Positions 26,860-34,644 of a stretch of 44,251 bases of DNA are shown here, one piece after another. The position numbers and the translations under genes are program-made. This DNA comes from Comamonadaceae bacterium (GTDB lineage Bacteria; Pseudomonadota; Gammaproteobacteria; Burkholderiales; Burkholderiaceae_C). Where the stretch lies: contig SEAY01000015.1 in the NCBI GenBank assembly GCA_004144865.1, positions 1 through 44,251 of the forward strand. Direction: 5' to 3'. The stretch's first letter is position 1; each line of letters starts with the position of its first letter. Under the pieces are notes generated by a model that made no database searches, was not told the origin of the DNA, and was given only the letters and a program-made list of their open reading frames with translations.

Positions 26860-26979
26860 GGGAATGGATCGCTCGATATTACGGCTGCAGATCGGCTAGG
26901 ACCGAACGTGCAGCTGTGAAGTGCCCTAATCCCGCAGGCACAATCCCATCTCCACCAGAACTATCCGGAGACACTCCCA

Positions 26980-27963
26980 ATGAACTCCCCCTCCCGCCGC
27001 GCCATTTTGGCAGTTGCCCTCCTGTCGCTCCCTTTCGCCAGCTCGGTCGCAACCGCCCAAACCTGGCCCGACAACAAACCCATCCGCATCATCGTCGGCT
27101 TCGCCCCCGGCGGTTTCACCGACGTGCTCGGCCGCCTCATCGGCCAGAAGCTCTCCGAGCGGCTGAACACCGCCGTCGTGGTTGATAACAAGCCCGGTGC
27201 CGCGGGCACGCTGGGCGCAGACCTCGTGTCCAAGTCCAAGCCGGATGGCCACACACTGCTGCTCGCGCACAGCAACTCCAATTCCGTGGCGCCGGCGCTG
27301 TACCCGAAGCTGCCGTACAACATCCTCACCGACTTCACGCCCATCATCCCGGTGGCCAACACGCCGCTGCTGCTGACTGTCAATCCCAACGTGCCGGCGA
27401 AGAACGTGGCCGAGTTCGTGGCGCTGGCCAAGTCCAAGCCGGGCGAGCTGCGCTTCGCCTCCTCCGGCGGCGGCAGCGCCCAGCACTTGGCGGCGGAGCG
27501 CTTCCAGCTCGCCACCGGCACGAAGATGACGCACATCCCCTACAAGGGCAGCGGCCAGGCCATCGTCGACCTGCTGTCCGGCCAGGTGGAACTGAACTTC
27601 GAGAGCCCGCCCAACGTGATGACGCACGCCAAGGCCGGCAAGCTGCGCCTGCTGGCGATCACCAGCGACAAGCGCTCGCCCCTGCTGCCCGACGTGCCGA
27701 CGATGGCCGAGGCCGGCGTGAAGAACGCGGAGATGCTGCAATGGTTCGCGGTGATGGGCCCGGCGAAGATGCCCGCGGACATCACGAAGCGCTTGAACAC
27801 CGAGATCGCGGCCATCCTGAAGATGCCCGAGGTGCAGGAGAAGATTGCGTCGCAGGGCGGCGAAATCATGGGGGGTTCCACCGAGGACTTCGCGAAGTTC
27901 CTCACCACCGACAGCGCCGCCTTCGCCCGCCTGATCAAGGAAGCGAAGATCACGCTGGAGTGA
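26980..27963 (+). CDS. Bug-family (TctC) tripartite tricarboxylate transporter substrate-binding protein
   Basis: Periplasmic solute receptor, 327 residues. Twin-arginine-like/Sec signal NSPSRRAILAVALLSLPFASS with AQTWP after the cleavage zone, then the family hallmark WPDNKPIRIIVGFAPGGFTDVLGR and PGAAGTLGAD, IPYKGSGQAIVDLLSGQVE. These proteins bind carboxylic acids. The gene opens a four-gene operon (8 nt to the next start), so its ligand is probably the substrate of the downstream enzymes. No TctA/TctB membrane genes are adjacent, as usual for Bug proteins in Burkholderiales. Confidence 0.93.
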   Translation: MNSPSRRAILAVALLSLPFASSVATAQTWPDNKPIRIIVGFAPGGFTDVLGRLIGQKLSERLNTAVVVDNKPGAAGTLGADLVSKSKPDGHTLLLAHSNSNSVAPALYPKLPYNILTDFTPIIPVANTPLLLTVNPNVPAKNVAEFVALAKSKPGELRFASSGGGSAQHLAAERFQLATGTKMTHIPYKGSGQAIVDLLSGQVELNFESPPNVMTHAKAGKLRLLAITSDKRSPLLPDVPTMAEAGVKNAEMLQWFAVMGPAKMPADITKRLNTEIAAILKMPEVQEKIASQGGEIMGGSTEDFAKFLTTDSAAFARLIKEAKITLE

Positions 27964-27970
27964 CGCCGGC

Positions 27971-28519
27971 ATGACGCTCAAGACATCCGACCTCTGCGAC
28001 GCCTGCGACGAGGCGCTGCCCTGCGCGCTGTCGTTCCGCGGCTGGGGCCAGCGCCGCGCCTTCGCCGGCAACATCCGCACGCTGCGCGTGCACGAGGACA
28101 TCGCCCTGATGCGCGACGCCGTCAACCAGCCCGGCCACGGGCAGGTGCTGGTGATCGACGGCGGCGGCTCCCTCAGTCGCGCGATCTTCGGCGACGTGAT
28201 GGCCGGCGTGGCCAGCCGCAACGGCTGGGCCGGCCTGGTGATCCACGGCGCCATCCGCGACGGCCACGAGATCGACGGCATGGACATCGGCGTCAAGGCG
28301 CTGGGCACCGTGCCCAAGCGAGGCCAGCGCACGGGCGCGGGCGAGGTGGACGTGCCGGTCACCTTCGGCGGCATCACCTTCGTGCCGGGCCGGCGCCTCG
28401 TGGCCGACGACGACGGTGTGATCGTTCTGCCCGAGGGCGTGACCGAGGCCGACATCCGCGTGGACGAGGTCGTCGCCGCCACCGCCGCCTACGCCGGCAC
28501 CACGGCCGCGAACAAGTAG
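27971..28519 (+). CDS. RraA-like protein / 4-hydroxy-4-methyl-2-oxoglutarate aldolase family
   Basis: 182 residues of the RraA/HMG-aldolase fold. Key segments: DLCDACDE, GHGQVLVIDGGGSLSRAIFGDVMA, and HGAIRDGHEI, where the Arg-Asp pair corresponds to the substrate/metal-binding pair of class II pyruvate aldolases; C-terminal DDDGVIVLPEGV. True RNase E inhibitors lack a catabolic context; here the gene sits 2 nt before a LeuC homologue and after a Bug receptor, so an aldolase or oxaloacetate-decarboxylase-like step giving pyruvate is more likely than RNase regulation (inference). Confidence 0.85.
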   Translation: MTLKTSDLCDACDEALPCALSFRGWGQRRAFAGNIRTLRVHEDIALMRDAVNQPGHGQVLVIDGGGSLSRAIFGDVMAGVASRNGWAGLVIHGAIRDGHEIDGMDIGVKALGTVPKRGQRTGAGEVDVPVTFGGITFVPGRRLVADDDGVIVLPEGVTEADIRVDEVVAATAAYAGTTAANK

Positions 28520-28521
28520 CC

Positions 28522-29949
28522 ATGGCGCGCACGCTGTACCAGCGCATCGTCGATGCGCACACGGTCCGCACGTTGGGCGACAAGGGCCAGGTACTGCTTT
28601 ACGTGGACCGGCAGGTCCTCAACGAGTACACCAGCCCGCAGGCCTTCGCGGCGCTGCATGCGGCCGGCCGCACCGTGTGGCGGCCCCGCTCCACCATTGC
28701 GGTGGTCGACCACGTGAACCCCACCACGCCCGAGCGCAGCGCGAAGACGATGGTCATCGCCGACGCCGAGCGCTCGCTGCAGGTGCGCATGCTGGCCGAC
28801 AACTGCCGTCGGCACGGTATCGAGCTGTACGATATGCTGGACGCCAACCAGGGCATCGAGCACATCGTCGCCAGCGAGCAGGGCCTCGTCCTGCCCGGCA
28901 TGGTGATGGCCGCGGGCGACAGCCACACCACCACGCATGGCGCCATGGGCGCGCTGGGCTTCGGCATCGGCAGCAGCGAGATCGAGCACCTGCTGGCCAC
29001 GCAGACGCTGGTCTACACCGTGCAGAAGTCCATGCGCGTGGACGTGCAGAGGCGGCTGGGCTTCGGCGTGACGGCCAAGGACCTCGTGCTGGCGCTGATC
29101 CGCCAGATCGGCGCGGATGGCGCCACCGGCCACGTCATCGAATACACCGGCGAGGCGATCCGCGCCATGTCGGTGGAAGGCCGCCTGACCCTCTGCAACA
29201 TGAGCGTGGAAGCCGCGGCGCGCGGCGCCATCGTCGCGCCCGACGACGTGCTGTTCGACTACCTGCACGGCCGCCAGCGCGCGCCGAAGGGGGCCGCGTG
29301 GGACGAGGCGGTGGCGCACTGGCGCACGCTGCGCAGCGACGACGATGCGGTGTTCGACCGCACGGTGACGCTGGACGCCGCCGGCATCGCGCCCATGGTC
29401 ACCTGGGGCACCAGCCCCGACCAGGGCGCGTCCATCGACATGGTCGTGCCCGATCCATCCACCGAGGGCGACGCGACGAAGAAGCGAAGCGCCGAGCGCG
29501 CGCTGGAGTACATGGGCCTGCAGCCCGGCCAGCTGCTCGACGGCCTGCCCATCTCGCATGCCTTCATCGGGTCCTGCACCAACAGCCGCATCGAGGACCT
29601 GCGCGATGCCGCGCGCGTTCTGCGCGGCCGGCGCGTCGCCGCGGGCGTTCGCGCGCTGGTCGTGCCCGGCTCGACGCAGGTGCGCGCGCAGGCCGAGGCC
29701 GAGGGGATCGCCCAGGTGTTCCGCGACGCGGGTTTCGAATGGCGCCAGGCGGGCTGCTCGATGTGCGTCGCCATGAACGACGACCACCTGGTGGCCGGCG
29801 ACCGCTGCGCGTCCAGCACCAACCGCAACTTCGAGGGCCGGCAGGGACCCGGTGCTCGCACGCACCTGATGAGCCCGGCGATGGTCGCCGCGGCCGCCGT
29901 AACGGGCGCGCTGACCGACGCGCGCAAGCTGCTGCCGGAGGGGCGATGA
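28522..29949 (+). CDS. Isopropylmalate dehydratase-like large subunit (LeuC family)
   Basis: 475-residue 4Fe-4S hydro-lyase subunit of the aconitase superfamily. Visible: TLYQRIVDAHTVR, VVDHVNPTT, AAGDSHTTTHGAMGALGFGIG, and the cluster cysteines in FIGSCTNSRIEDL and AGCSMCVAMN. The small subunit follows with ATGA overlap. Catabolic context and the absence of leuB or leuA suggest that this is not the biosynthetic enzyme but a dehydratase/hydratase for a related C4-C6 hydroxy-diacid such as citramalate/citraconate or dimethylmalate; the choice cannot be made from sequence. Confidence 0.9.
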   Translation: MARTLYQRIVDAHTVRTLGDKGQVLLYVDRQVLNEYTSPQAFAALHAAGRTVWRPRSTIAVVDHVNPTTPERSAKTMVIADAERSLQVRMLADNCRRHGIELYDMLDANQGIEHIVASEQGLVLPGMVMAAGDSHTTTHGAMGALGFGIGSSEIEHLLATQTLVYTVQKSMRVDVQRRLGFGVTAKDLVLALIRQIGADGATGHVIEYTGEAIRAMSVEGRLTLCNMSVEAAARGAIVAPDDVLFDYLHGRQRAPKGAAWDEAVAHWRTLRSDDDAVFDRTVTLDAAGIAPMVTWGTSPDQGASIDMVVPDPSTEGDATKKRSAERALEYMGLQPGQLLDGLPISHAFIGSCTNSRIEDLRDAARVLRGRRVAAGVRALVVPGSTQVRAQAEAEGIAQVFRDAGFEWRQAGCSMCVAMNDDHLVAGDRCASSTNRNFEGRQGPGARTHLMSPAMVAAAAVTGALTDARKLLPEGR

Positions 29950-30572
29950 GCATTCAACCGTTCAAAAGCCTCACGGGCGTGGCCGCGCCGCTGCCCATGG
30001 CGAACCTCGACACCGACCAGATCATGCCCAAGCAGTTCCTGCGCGGCGTGGACCGCGAAAGCGGACTGGCCGAGGGCTTCCTGCACGACCTGCGCTTCGC
30101 CGCACCGGGGCGCTTGCGGCCCGAGTTCGTGCTCAATCGCGCCCCCTGGACGCAGGCGAAGATCCTGGTGACGGGGCCTAATTACGGCTGCGGCTCCAGC
30201 CGCGAGCACGCCGTGTGGGGCATGCGCCAGCTGGGCATCGCCTGCGTGATCGGTTCCACCTTCGGCGGCATCTTCGCGGACAACTGCGCACGCAACGGCG
30301 TGCCGGCGATCACCCTGCCGCTGGTCGAAGTCGATCGGCTGCTTTCCTTGGCGGCGGATCCGTCGAAGTGCGAGATGACGGTGGACCTGGAGCGGCAGGA
30401 GATCGTGACGCCCGGCGATGGCCGCACGCTGCGCTTCGAGTTCGACCCCCTGCGGCGGCACATGCTGCTCAAGGGGCTCGATGCGGTGGGGCTGACGATG
30501 GAAAGCGCGGAGACGATCCGGGCGTTCGAGCAGAGGTACTTCGGGGAGCGGCCCTGGCTGGGCGCTGCGTGA
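29946..30572 (+). CDS. Isopropylmalate dehydratase-like small subunit (LeuD family)
   Basis: 208-residue swivelling subunit. The signature is LDTDQIMPKQFL, ILVTGPNYGCGSSREHAVWGM, and IGSTFGGIFADNCARNGVPAITL. The ATG at 29946 overlaps the LeuC stop (ATGA), so the two subunits are translationally coupled. Last gene of the operon; no clear terminator in the following 118 bp. Confidence 0.9.
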   Translation: MSIQPFKSLTGVAAPLPMANLDTDQIMPKQFLRGVDRESGLAEGFLHDLRFAAPGRLRPEFVLNRAPWTQAKILVTGPNYGCGSSREHAVWGMRQLGIACVIGSTFGGIFADNCARNGVPAITLPLVEVDRLLSLAADPSKCEMTVDLERQEIVTPGDGRTLRFEFDPLRRHMLLKGLDAVGLTMESAETIRAFEQRYFGERPWLGAA

Positions 30573-30690
30573 GTCGTGGCGGGCGACTTGCCGCTGGCCC
30601 GATGGGTCCGACACGAAAGGTCGCCCTTCTCGGGTGGCCGGCGCGCTCCGGTGTTGCCACCATGGGCTCATCTCGAAACAGGAGCCATTC

Positions 30691-31023
30691 ATGAACAAGC
30701 GCAACTCGACTCTTTCCGTCGCCGCGGTTCTCGCCGCATCCGTGCTGGCGCTGCAGGCACCGGTGGCCGGCGCGGCCGGCGACACGGCTGCCACGTCAGG
30801 CAGCGCCACCACCGCCCAGTCCGCGGACTCGCAGCAGGGCGTCCCCGGGACCGAAGTGAACGTCGGCACGAACGCCAGCGATCGCGGGTTGCCCGGGGTG
30901 GAGATGAACATCGGCGCGCAGGGCGACCAGGACAACATGGACACCCGCACCCTGGGAGCCGGCAGCAGCGACACGACGGCCAACGACAACTCGATGCTCA
31001 ATCCGCGCGCGGACCGCGGCTGA
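30691..31023 (+). CDS. Small secreted/periplasmic protein with internal repeat, function unknown
   Basis: 110 residues from ATG 30691 (AGGAG upstream). Signal peptide LSVAAVLAASVLALQAPVAGAAG. The mature part is rich in Thr, Ser, Asp, Asn and Gly, with few aromatic residues. Two imperfect copies of a short unit are visible: GVPGTEVNVGTNASDRG and GLPGVEMNIGAQGDQDN. It looks intrinsically disordered. No family recognised. Single gene between an operon end and a convergent helicase gene. Confidence 0.65.
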   Translation: MNKRNSTLSVAAVLAASVLALQAPVAGAAGDTAATSGSATTAQSADSQQGVPGTEVNVGTNASDRGLPGVEMNIGAQGDQDNMDTRTLGAGSSDTTANDNSMLNPRADRG

Positions 31024-31143
31024 CGGCGATCCGAACGGCAAAGCCAATGGCCGCCGCGAGGCCCGGCGCGAGCGAGCCCTCCGGCCCGCCGCGCGGGGCT
31101 TTGGCGCGCCAGCGACCCTCGTTCGTACGCTGGCCTGCAGTGT

Positions 31144-33432
31144 TCAGGGTCTCTGGGTAGCGGCGCTTCCGGCGCCATCGAAGCGCCACCACGCAGGCAG
31201 CAGCTGCCGCACCGCCGGCCGCGCGAAGCGGTCGTCGATCAGGTACACCACGCCGCGATCCTCCTGCGTGCGGATCACCCGGCCCGCCGCCTGCACCACC
31301 TTCTGCAGTCCGGGATAGAGGTAGGTGTAGTCGTAGCCCGCGCCGAAGACGCCCTCCAGCCGCTCCTTGAGCAGCTCGTTGCGCGCATTCACCTGCGGCA
31401 GACCCAGCGTGGCGACGAAGGCGCCGACCAGGCGGTCGCCGCGCAGGTCGATGCCCTCGCCGAAGCTGCCCCCGAGCACGGCAAAGCCGACGCCGACACC
31501 ACCAGGCACAAAGCGCGCGAGAAATTCATTGCGTTGCCTCTCGTCCATCCCGCGCCCCTGCAGCCACGTAGACACCTGCGGGTGTTCGCGCTGAAACTCC
31601 GTGGCGACAAGATCCAGGTACTCGAAGCTACTGAAGAACGCCAGGTAGTTCCCCGGCTGCGCCGCGAACTGGTCGGCGATCAAACGAGCGATCGGCGCGG
31701 CGGAGCGCTGCCGATCCGGATACCGGGTGGAGATGCGATTGACGATGCGCACCTGCAGCTGCTCGGAACTAAAGGGTGACTCCACGTCGAGCCACGCCGT
31801 ATCCGCGGGCAGCCCCAGCATGTCGACCTGGTACTGCGCCGGGCTGAGCGTCGCGGAGAAAAGCGTGACCGTGCGGGCCGCCGCGAAGCGCGGCCTGAGA
31901 AAGGGCGCCGGGATCAGGTTCTGGATGCGCAGGGCGATGGCGGTGCGGCCGGTCGCGCCGGCATGCTCCGCGAGCTCCAGCACCGAGTGCGCACCGAACG
32001 CTTCAGCCAGGCGCAGGAAGCCCAGCACGTCGAAGTAGAACTGCTGCATCCCCGCATCCGCCGCACCGGGCGTGGATTCAGCGAAGTGGGTTTCCATCGC
32101 GGCGCTGGCCTGCTTGAGCGTGGTGACGAAGTTCGCGGGGAGCGCTTCCGGACTAGCGTCCGGCCCGGGATATGCCTTGTGCAGCGCATTGAGCGCGCGG
32201 TTCACCTTGTCCAGCGCGCGCCGCACCACCAGCGGCGCCGTCGCCCGCGCGGTGCGCAACGCCGCCTGCTGCAGCGTCGCCGAATACATCGCCCGCCCCC
32301 GCTCGACGAGGTTATGCGCCTCGTCGGCCAGCACGCCCACGCGCCATTCATTCGTGAGCGTCGCCGCATACAGCATCGCGCTGCCATCGAACCAGTAGTT
32401 GTAGTCGCCCACCACCACGTCGGCCCAGCGCGCGAGCTCCTGCGCGAGGTAGTAGGGGCAGACCTGGTGCGTGCGCGCGATAACGCGCAGCGCCTCGGCA
32501 TCCGCGCAGCCCGCCTGCACGCTTTCCAGCCGCGCGGCCGGCAGGCGGTCGTAGAAGCCCCGCGCCAGCGGGCACGAGTCGCCGTGGCAGGCCTTGTCGG
32601 GGTGCTCGCAGGCTTTGTCGCGCGCGGTGAGCTCCAGCACGCGCAGGCGCAGGGCCGGTGCGCTGGCGGTGATCTGCGCCGCTGCATCCAGTGCCAACTG
32701 CCGCCCCGTGCCCTTGGCCGTGAGATAGAAGACCTTGTCCAAGCTGTGCGGCGTCGCGGCCTTCAGCATCGAGAAGAGGGTGCCTATCGTCTTGCCGATG
32801 CCGGTGGGCGCCTGCGCCAGCACGCAGCGGCCGCTGGCTGCGCCCTTGTAAACCGCCTCCGCCAACGCGCGTTGGCCCGTGCGGAAGGCCGGGTGCGGGA
32901 AGGCGAGGGCCGAGAGCTGTTCGTCGCGGCTGCGGCGGTGGGCCAGCTCCTGCTCCGCCCAGGCCAGGAACTCGCCGCATTGCGCCTCGAAGAAGGCGCG
33001 CAGGGATTCGGCGGAGTGCGCCTCGGTGAACGTCGTTTCCTGCTGGCTGGCGATGTCGAAGTAGACGAGCGCCAGTTCTATCGTGTCCAGGCCGCGTGAC
33101 TGGCAGAGGAGGTGGCCGTAGATCCTGGCCTGGGCCCAGTGCAGGTGGCGGTGATTGGCGGGCTGCTTGGCGAGATCGCCGCGGTGGGTCTTGATCTCCT
33201 CCAGCCGGTTCGCCGCCGGGTCGTAGCCGTCGGCGCGGCCGCGGATCACCAGGGGGCCGAACTCGCCGCGCAGGGTGATCTCGGTTTCGTACTCCGGGCC
33301 GCGGCGGGAGGTGACCAGCTGGTGGCCCGCGATGCCGTCCTGCGCAGTGGGGGTGGGAGTGAAGCGGAGGTCGAGGTCCCCGCGCCGCGCGGTGAAGTCG
33401 CAGAGGGCGCGGACGGGGACGGGGTACTGCAT
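31144..33432 (-). CDS. XPD/DinG-type Fe-S DNA helicase with N-terminal nuclease-like domain
   Basis: Superfamily 2 helicase, 762 residues. The N-terminal about 190 residues have the PD-(D/E)XK/Cas4-like pattern (RGRADGYD, EEIKTHRGDL, HWAQARIYGHLL). Helicase motifs follow: Walker A APTGIGKT, four cysteines in CEHPDKACHGDSC and YYLAQ-adjacent CPYYL for the Fe-S cluster, DEAH box VLADEAHNL, and C-terminal SFGEGIDLRGDRLVGA and QAAGRVIRTQEDRGVVYLID. Such proteins are thought to act in repair of structured or damaged DNA. Start: ATG 33432 (MQYPVPVRAL) fits conserved relatives; a TTG at 33480 would add 16 residues. Confidence 0.87.
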   Translation of the reverse strand: MQYPVPVRALCDFTARRGDLDLRFTPTPTAQDGIAGHQLVTSRRGPEYETEITLRGEFGPLVIRGRADGYDPAANRLEEIKTHRGDLAKQPANHRHLHWAQARIYGHLLCQSRGLDTIELALVYFDIASQQETTFTEAHSAESLRAFFEAQCGEFLAWAEQELAHRRSRDEQLSALAFPHPAFRTGQRALAEAVYKGAASGRCVLAQAPTGIGKTIGTLFSMLKAATPHSLDKVFYLTAKGTGRQLALDAAAQITASAPALRLRVLELTARDKACEHPDKACHGDSCPLARGFYDRLPAARLESVQAGCADAEALRVIARTHQVCPYYLAQELARWADVVVGDYNYWFDGSAMLYAATLTNEWRVGVLADEAHNLVERGRAMYSATLQQAALRTARATAPLVVRRALDKVNRALNALHKAYPGPDASPEALPANFVTTLKQASAAMETHFAESTPGAADAGMQQFYFDVLGFLRLAEAFGAHSVLELAEHAGATGRTAIALRIQNLIPAPFLRPRFAAARTVTLFSATLSPAQYQVDMLGLPADTAWLDVESPFSSEQLQVRIVNRISTRYPDRQRSAAPIARLIADQFAAQPGNYLAFFSSFEYLDLVATEFQREHPQVSTWLQGRGMDERQRNEFLARFVPGGVGVGFAVLGGSFGEGIDLRGDRLVGAFVATLGLPQVNARNELLKERLEGVFGAGYDYTYLYPGLQKVVQAAGRVIRTQEDRGVVYLIDDRFARPAVRQLLPAWWRFDGAGSAATQRP

Positions 33433-33569
33433 CTCGAAATGGTATGCGAAGCCGGGTGTTCGACGCGACGGCTCAACCAATCAGCCAAGTCGAGCCCCAC
33501 TACTCTCTGCGAGCGCCCCCCCACGTAGCGTCGCGATTTCATATGGCTGCGCCAACGGACAAGCCTCCC

Positions 33570-34361
33570 TCAGGCACACCGCAGTCGAAACTGCTCGTCC
33601 CTTGCCTTCTTGCGCCTCGCAGCCAGTGCGTCCTGCTCCCACGCTGAAAGAGGCTGCCGGGCACGCGCATCGATGGTTCTGATTTCCTCTTCGAGTGCCG
33701 AGCACACTTGCTTGAGATTCGCCGCATGATTGACGCTCGGCAAGGAAGGAGCCGTCACAGGTTCGGCGCGCGCTTGGGCCTCCGCCCGCTGCTGCTTCGC
33801 CAGCTTCACCTGCTGTTCGAAGGGCAAGCCGGCCGGGACGTACGCGATGCGCTCAATGTGGGCGCGATGTTGGTTGCAGTGCGCTTGCGCCCAGAACATC
33901 TGATCGTCGTATCCGCGGCAAAGGAAGATCTGCCCCGGGTTTCTGCTGGAACCGGATTGTGGCGCTTGCGATGAAGCGAATTCGTTTGCTGCAGGCATCC
34001 GCTCCAACACTACGACAGACTCGCCTTTGCACTGCACATCGGAAAACTCCACGGCGCCATTTCGATCGCAACGGCGGATCTTCCCCAGACCGGGCGTCTT
34101 CTCCAAAGAAGCTGCCGCCGCCGGAGGTGGTACGACCTGCTTCGGCTCCTCCGTTTGCCGAGCCGGCCCGACAGAAACATTGCCGGACGATGGCGTCAAA
34201 CGCTGCTCGTACCAGGCGAAGCCTTTGAACAGCAGGAACAAGATGGCTACGCAGGCAAGGACAATCCAGACAAACCACGTCGATGATTGCTCCGGCGGGC
34301 GGAATGGCGCTTCCGCATTCGCTCTTCGGTCGCGCATGTAGTCGCGGTCAGCCAGCCCCAC
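33570..34361 (-). CDS. Membrane-anchored DUF4124-like protein
   Basis: About 263 residues from GTG 34361, which follows a GGGAGGAG box; an ATG at 34382 would add 7 residues but has no ribosome site. One membrane segment (WFVWIVLACVAILFLLFKGFAW), then a Pro/Ala linker, a DUF4124-like unit (IRRCDRNGAVEFSDVQC), a Cys-containing middle (IFLCRGYDD...AHCNQHRAHIERIAYVPAGLP), and a helical C-terminus ending RLRCA. The Cys-Asp-Arg-Asn-Gly...Asp-Val-Gln-Cys unit resembles that of the frameshifted protein at 24675. A periplasmic location is likely for the C-terminal part. Function unknown. Confidence 0.7.
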   Translation of the reverse strand: MGLADRDYMRDRRANAEAPFRPPEQSSTWFVWIVLACVAILFLLFKGFAWYEQRLTPSSGNVSVGPARQTEEPKQVVPPPAAAASLEKTPGLGKIRRCDRNGAVEFSDVQCKGESVVVLERMPAANEFASSQAPQSGSSRNPGQIFLCRGYDDQMFWAQAHCNQHRAHIERIAYVPAGLPFEQQVKLAKQQRAEAQARAEPVTAPSLPSVNHAANLKQVCSALEEEIRTIDARARQPLSAWEQDALAARRKKARDEQFRLRCA

Positions 34362-34484
34362 CTCTCCTCCCTTGTGACCCATCCTGCTGAGGCGACTCTA
34401 ACTCATCAGCACTCCTTCTGACCGCCCGGCTGCGCGCCCTGCAGCCAAAGATGAATCACGGGTCCCTAGCGAAGCGCCTCGCCC

Positions 34485-34637
34485 GACGCCGAGGGCCAGT
34501 GCGTCTGCTTCAGTGGCAGCCACTTCCGCCTCTACCCGCGCGACATCCAGTTCCACGATGTCTCCGGCCTGATGGCGGCGGCGCGTCAGCGGGCTTTCGT
34601 GCATTGGGCGGCGGAGCTGTTCGCCCGCGCCACGTGA
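34485..34637 (+). pseudogene. C-terminal remnant of an unidentified gene
   Basis: The frame beginning DAEGQCVCFSGSHFRLYPRD and ending WAAELFARAT-stop has strongly G/C-biased third codon positions across 50 codons, as real genes here do, yet a stop (TAG) lies 5 codons upstream and no start is present. It sits in the 283-bp gap between the DUF4124-like gene and the first PAS kinase. Probably the tail of a deleted gene. No family recognised. Confidence 0.45.
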
Positions 34638-34644
34638 TGCCGGC

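Noticed and set aside
34398-34604. Minus-strand 68-codon open frame near the kinase cluster
   Set aside because: It is antisense to a plus-strand fragment with much better third-position bias; no ribosome site.
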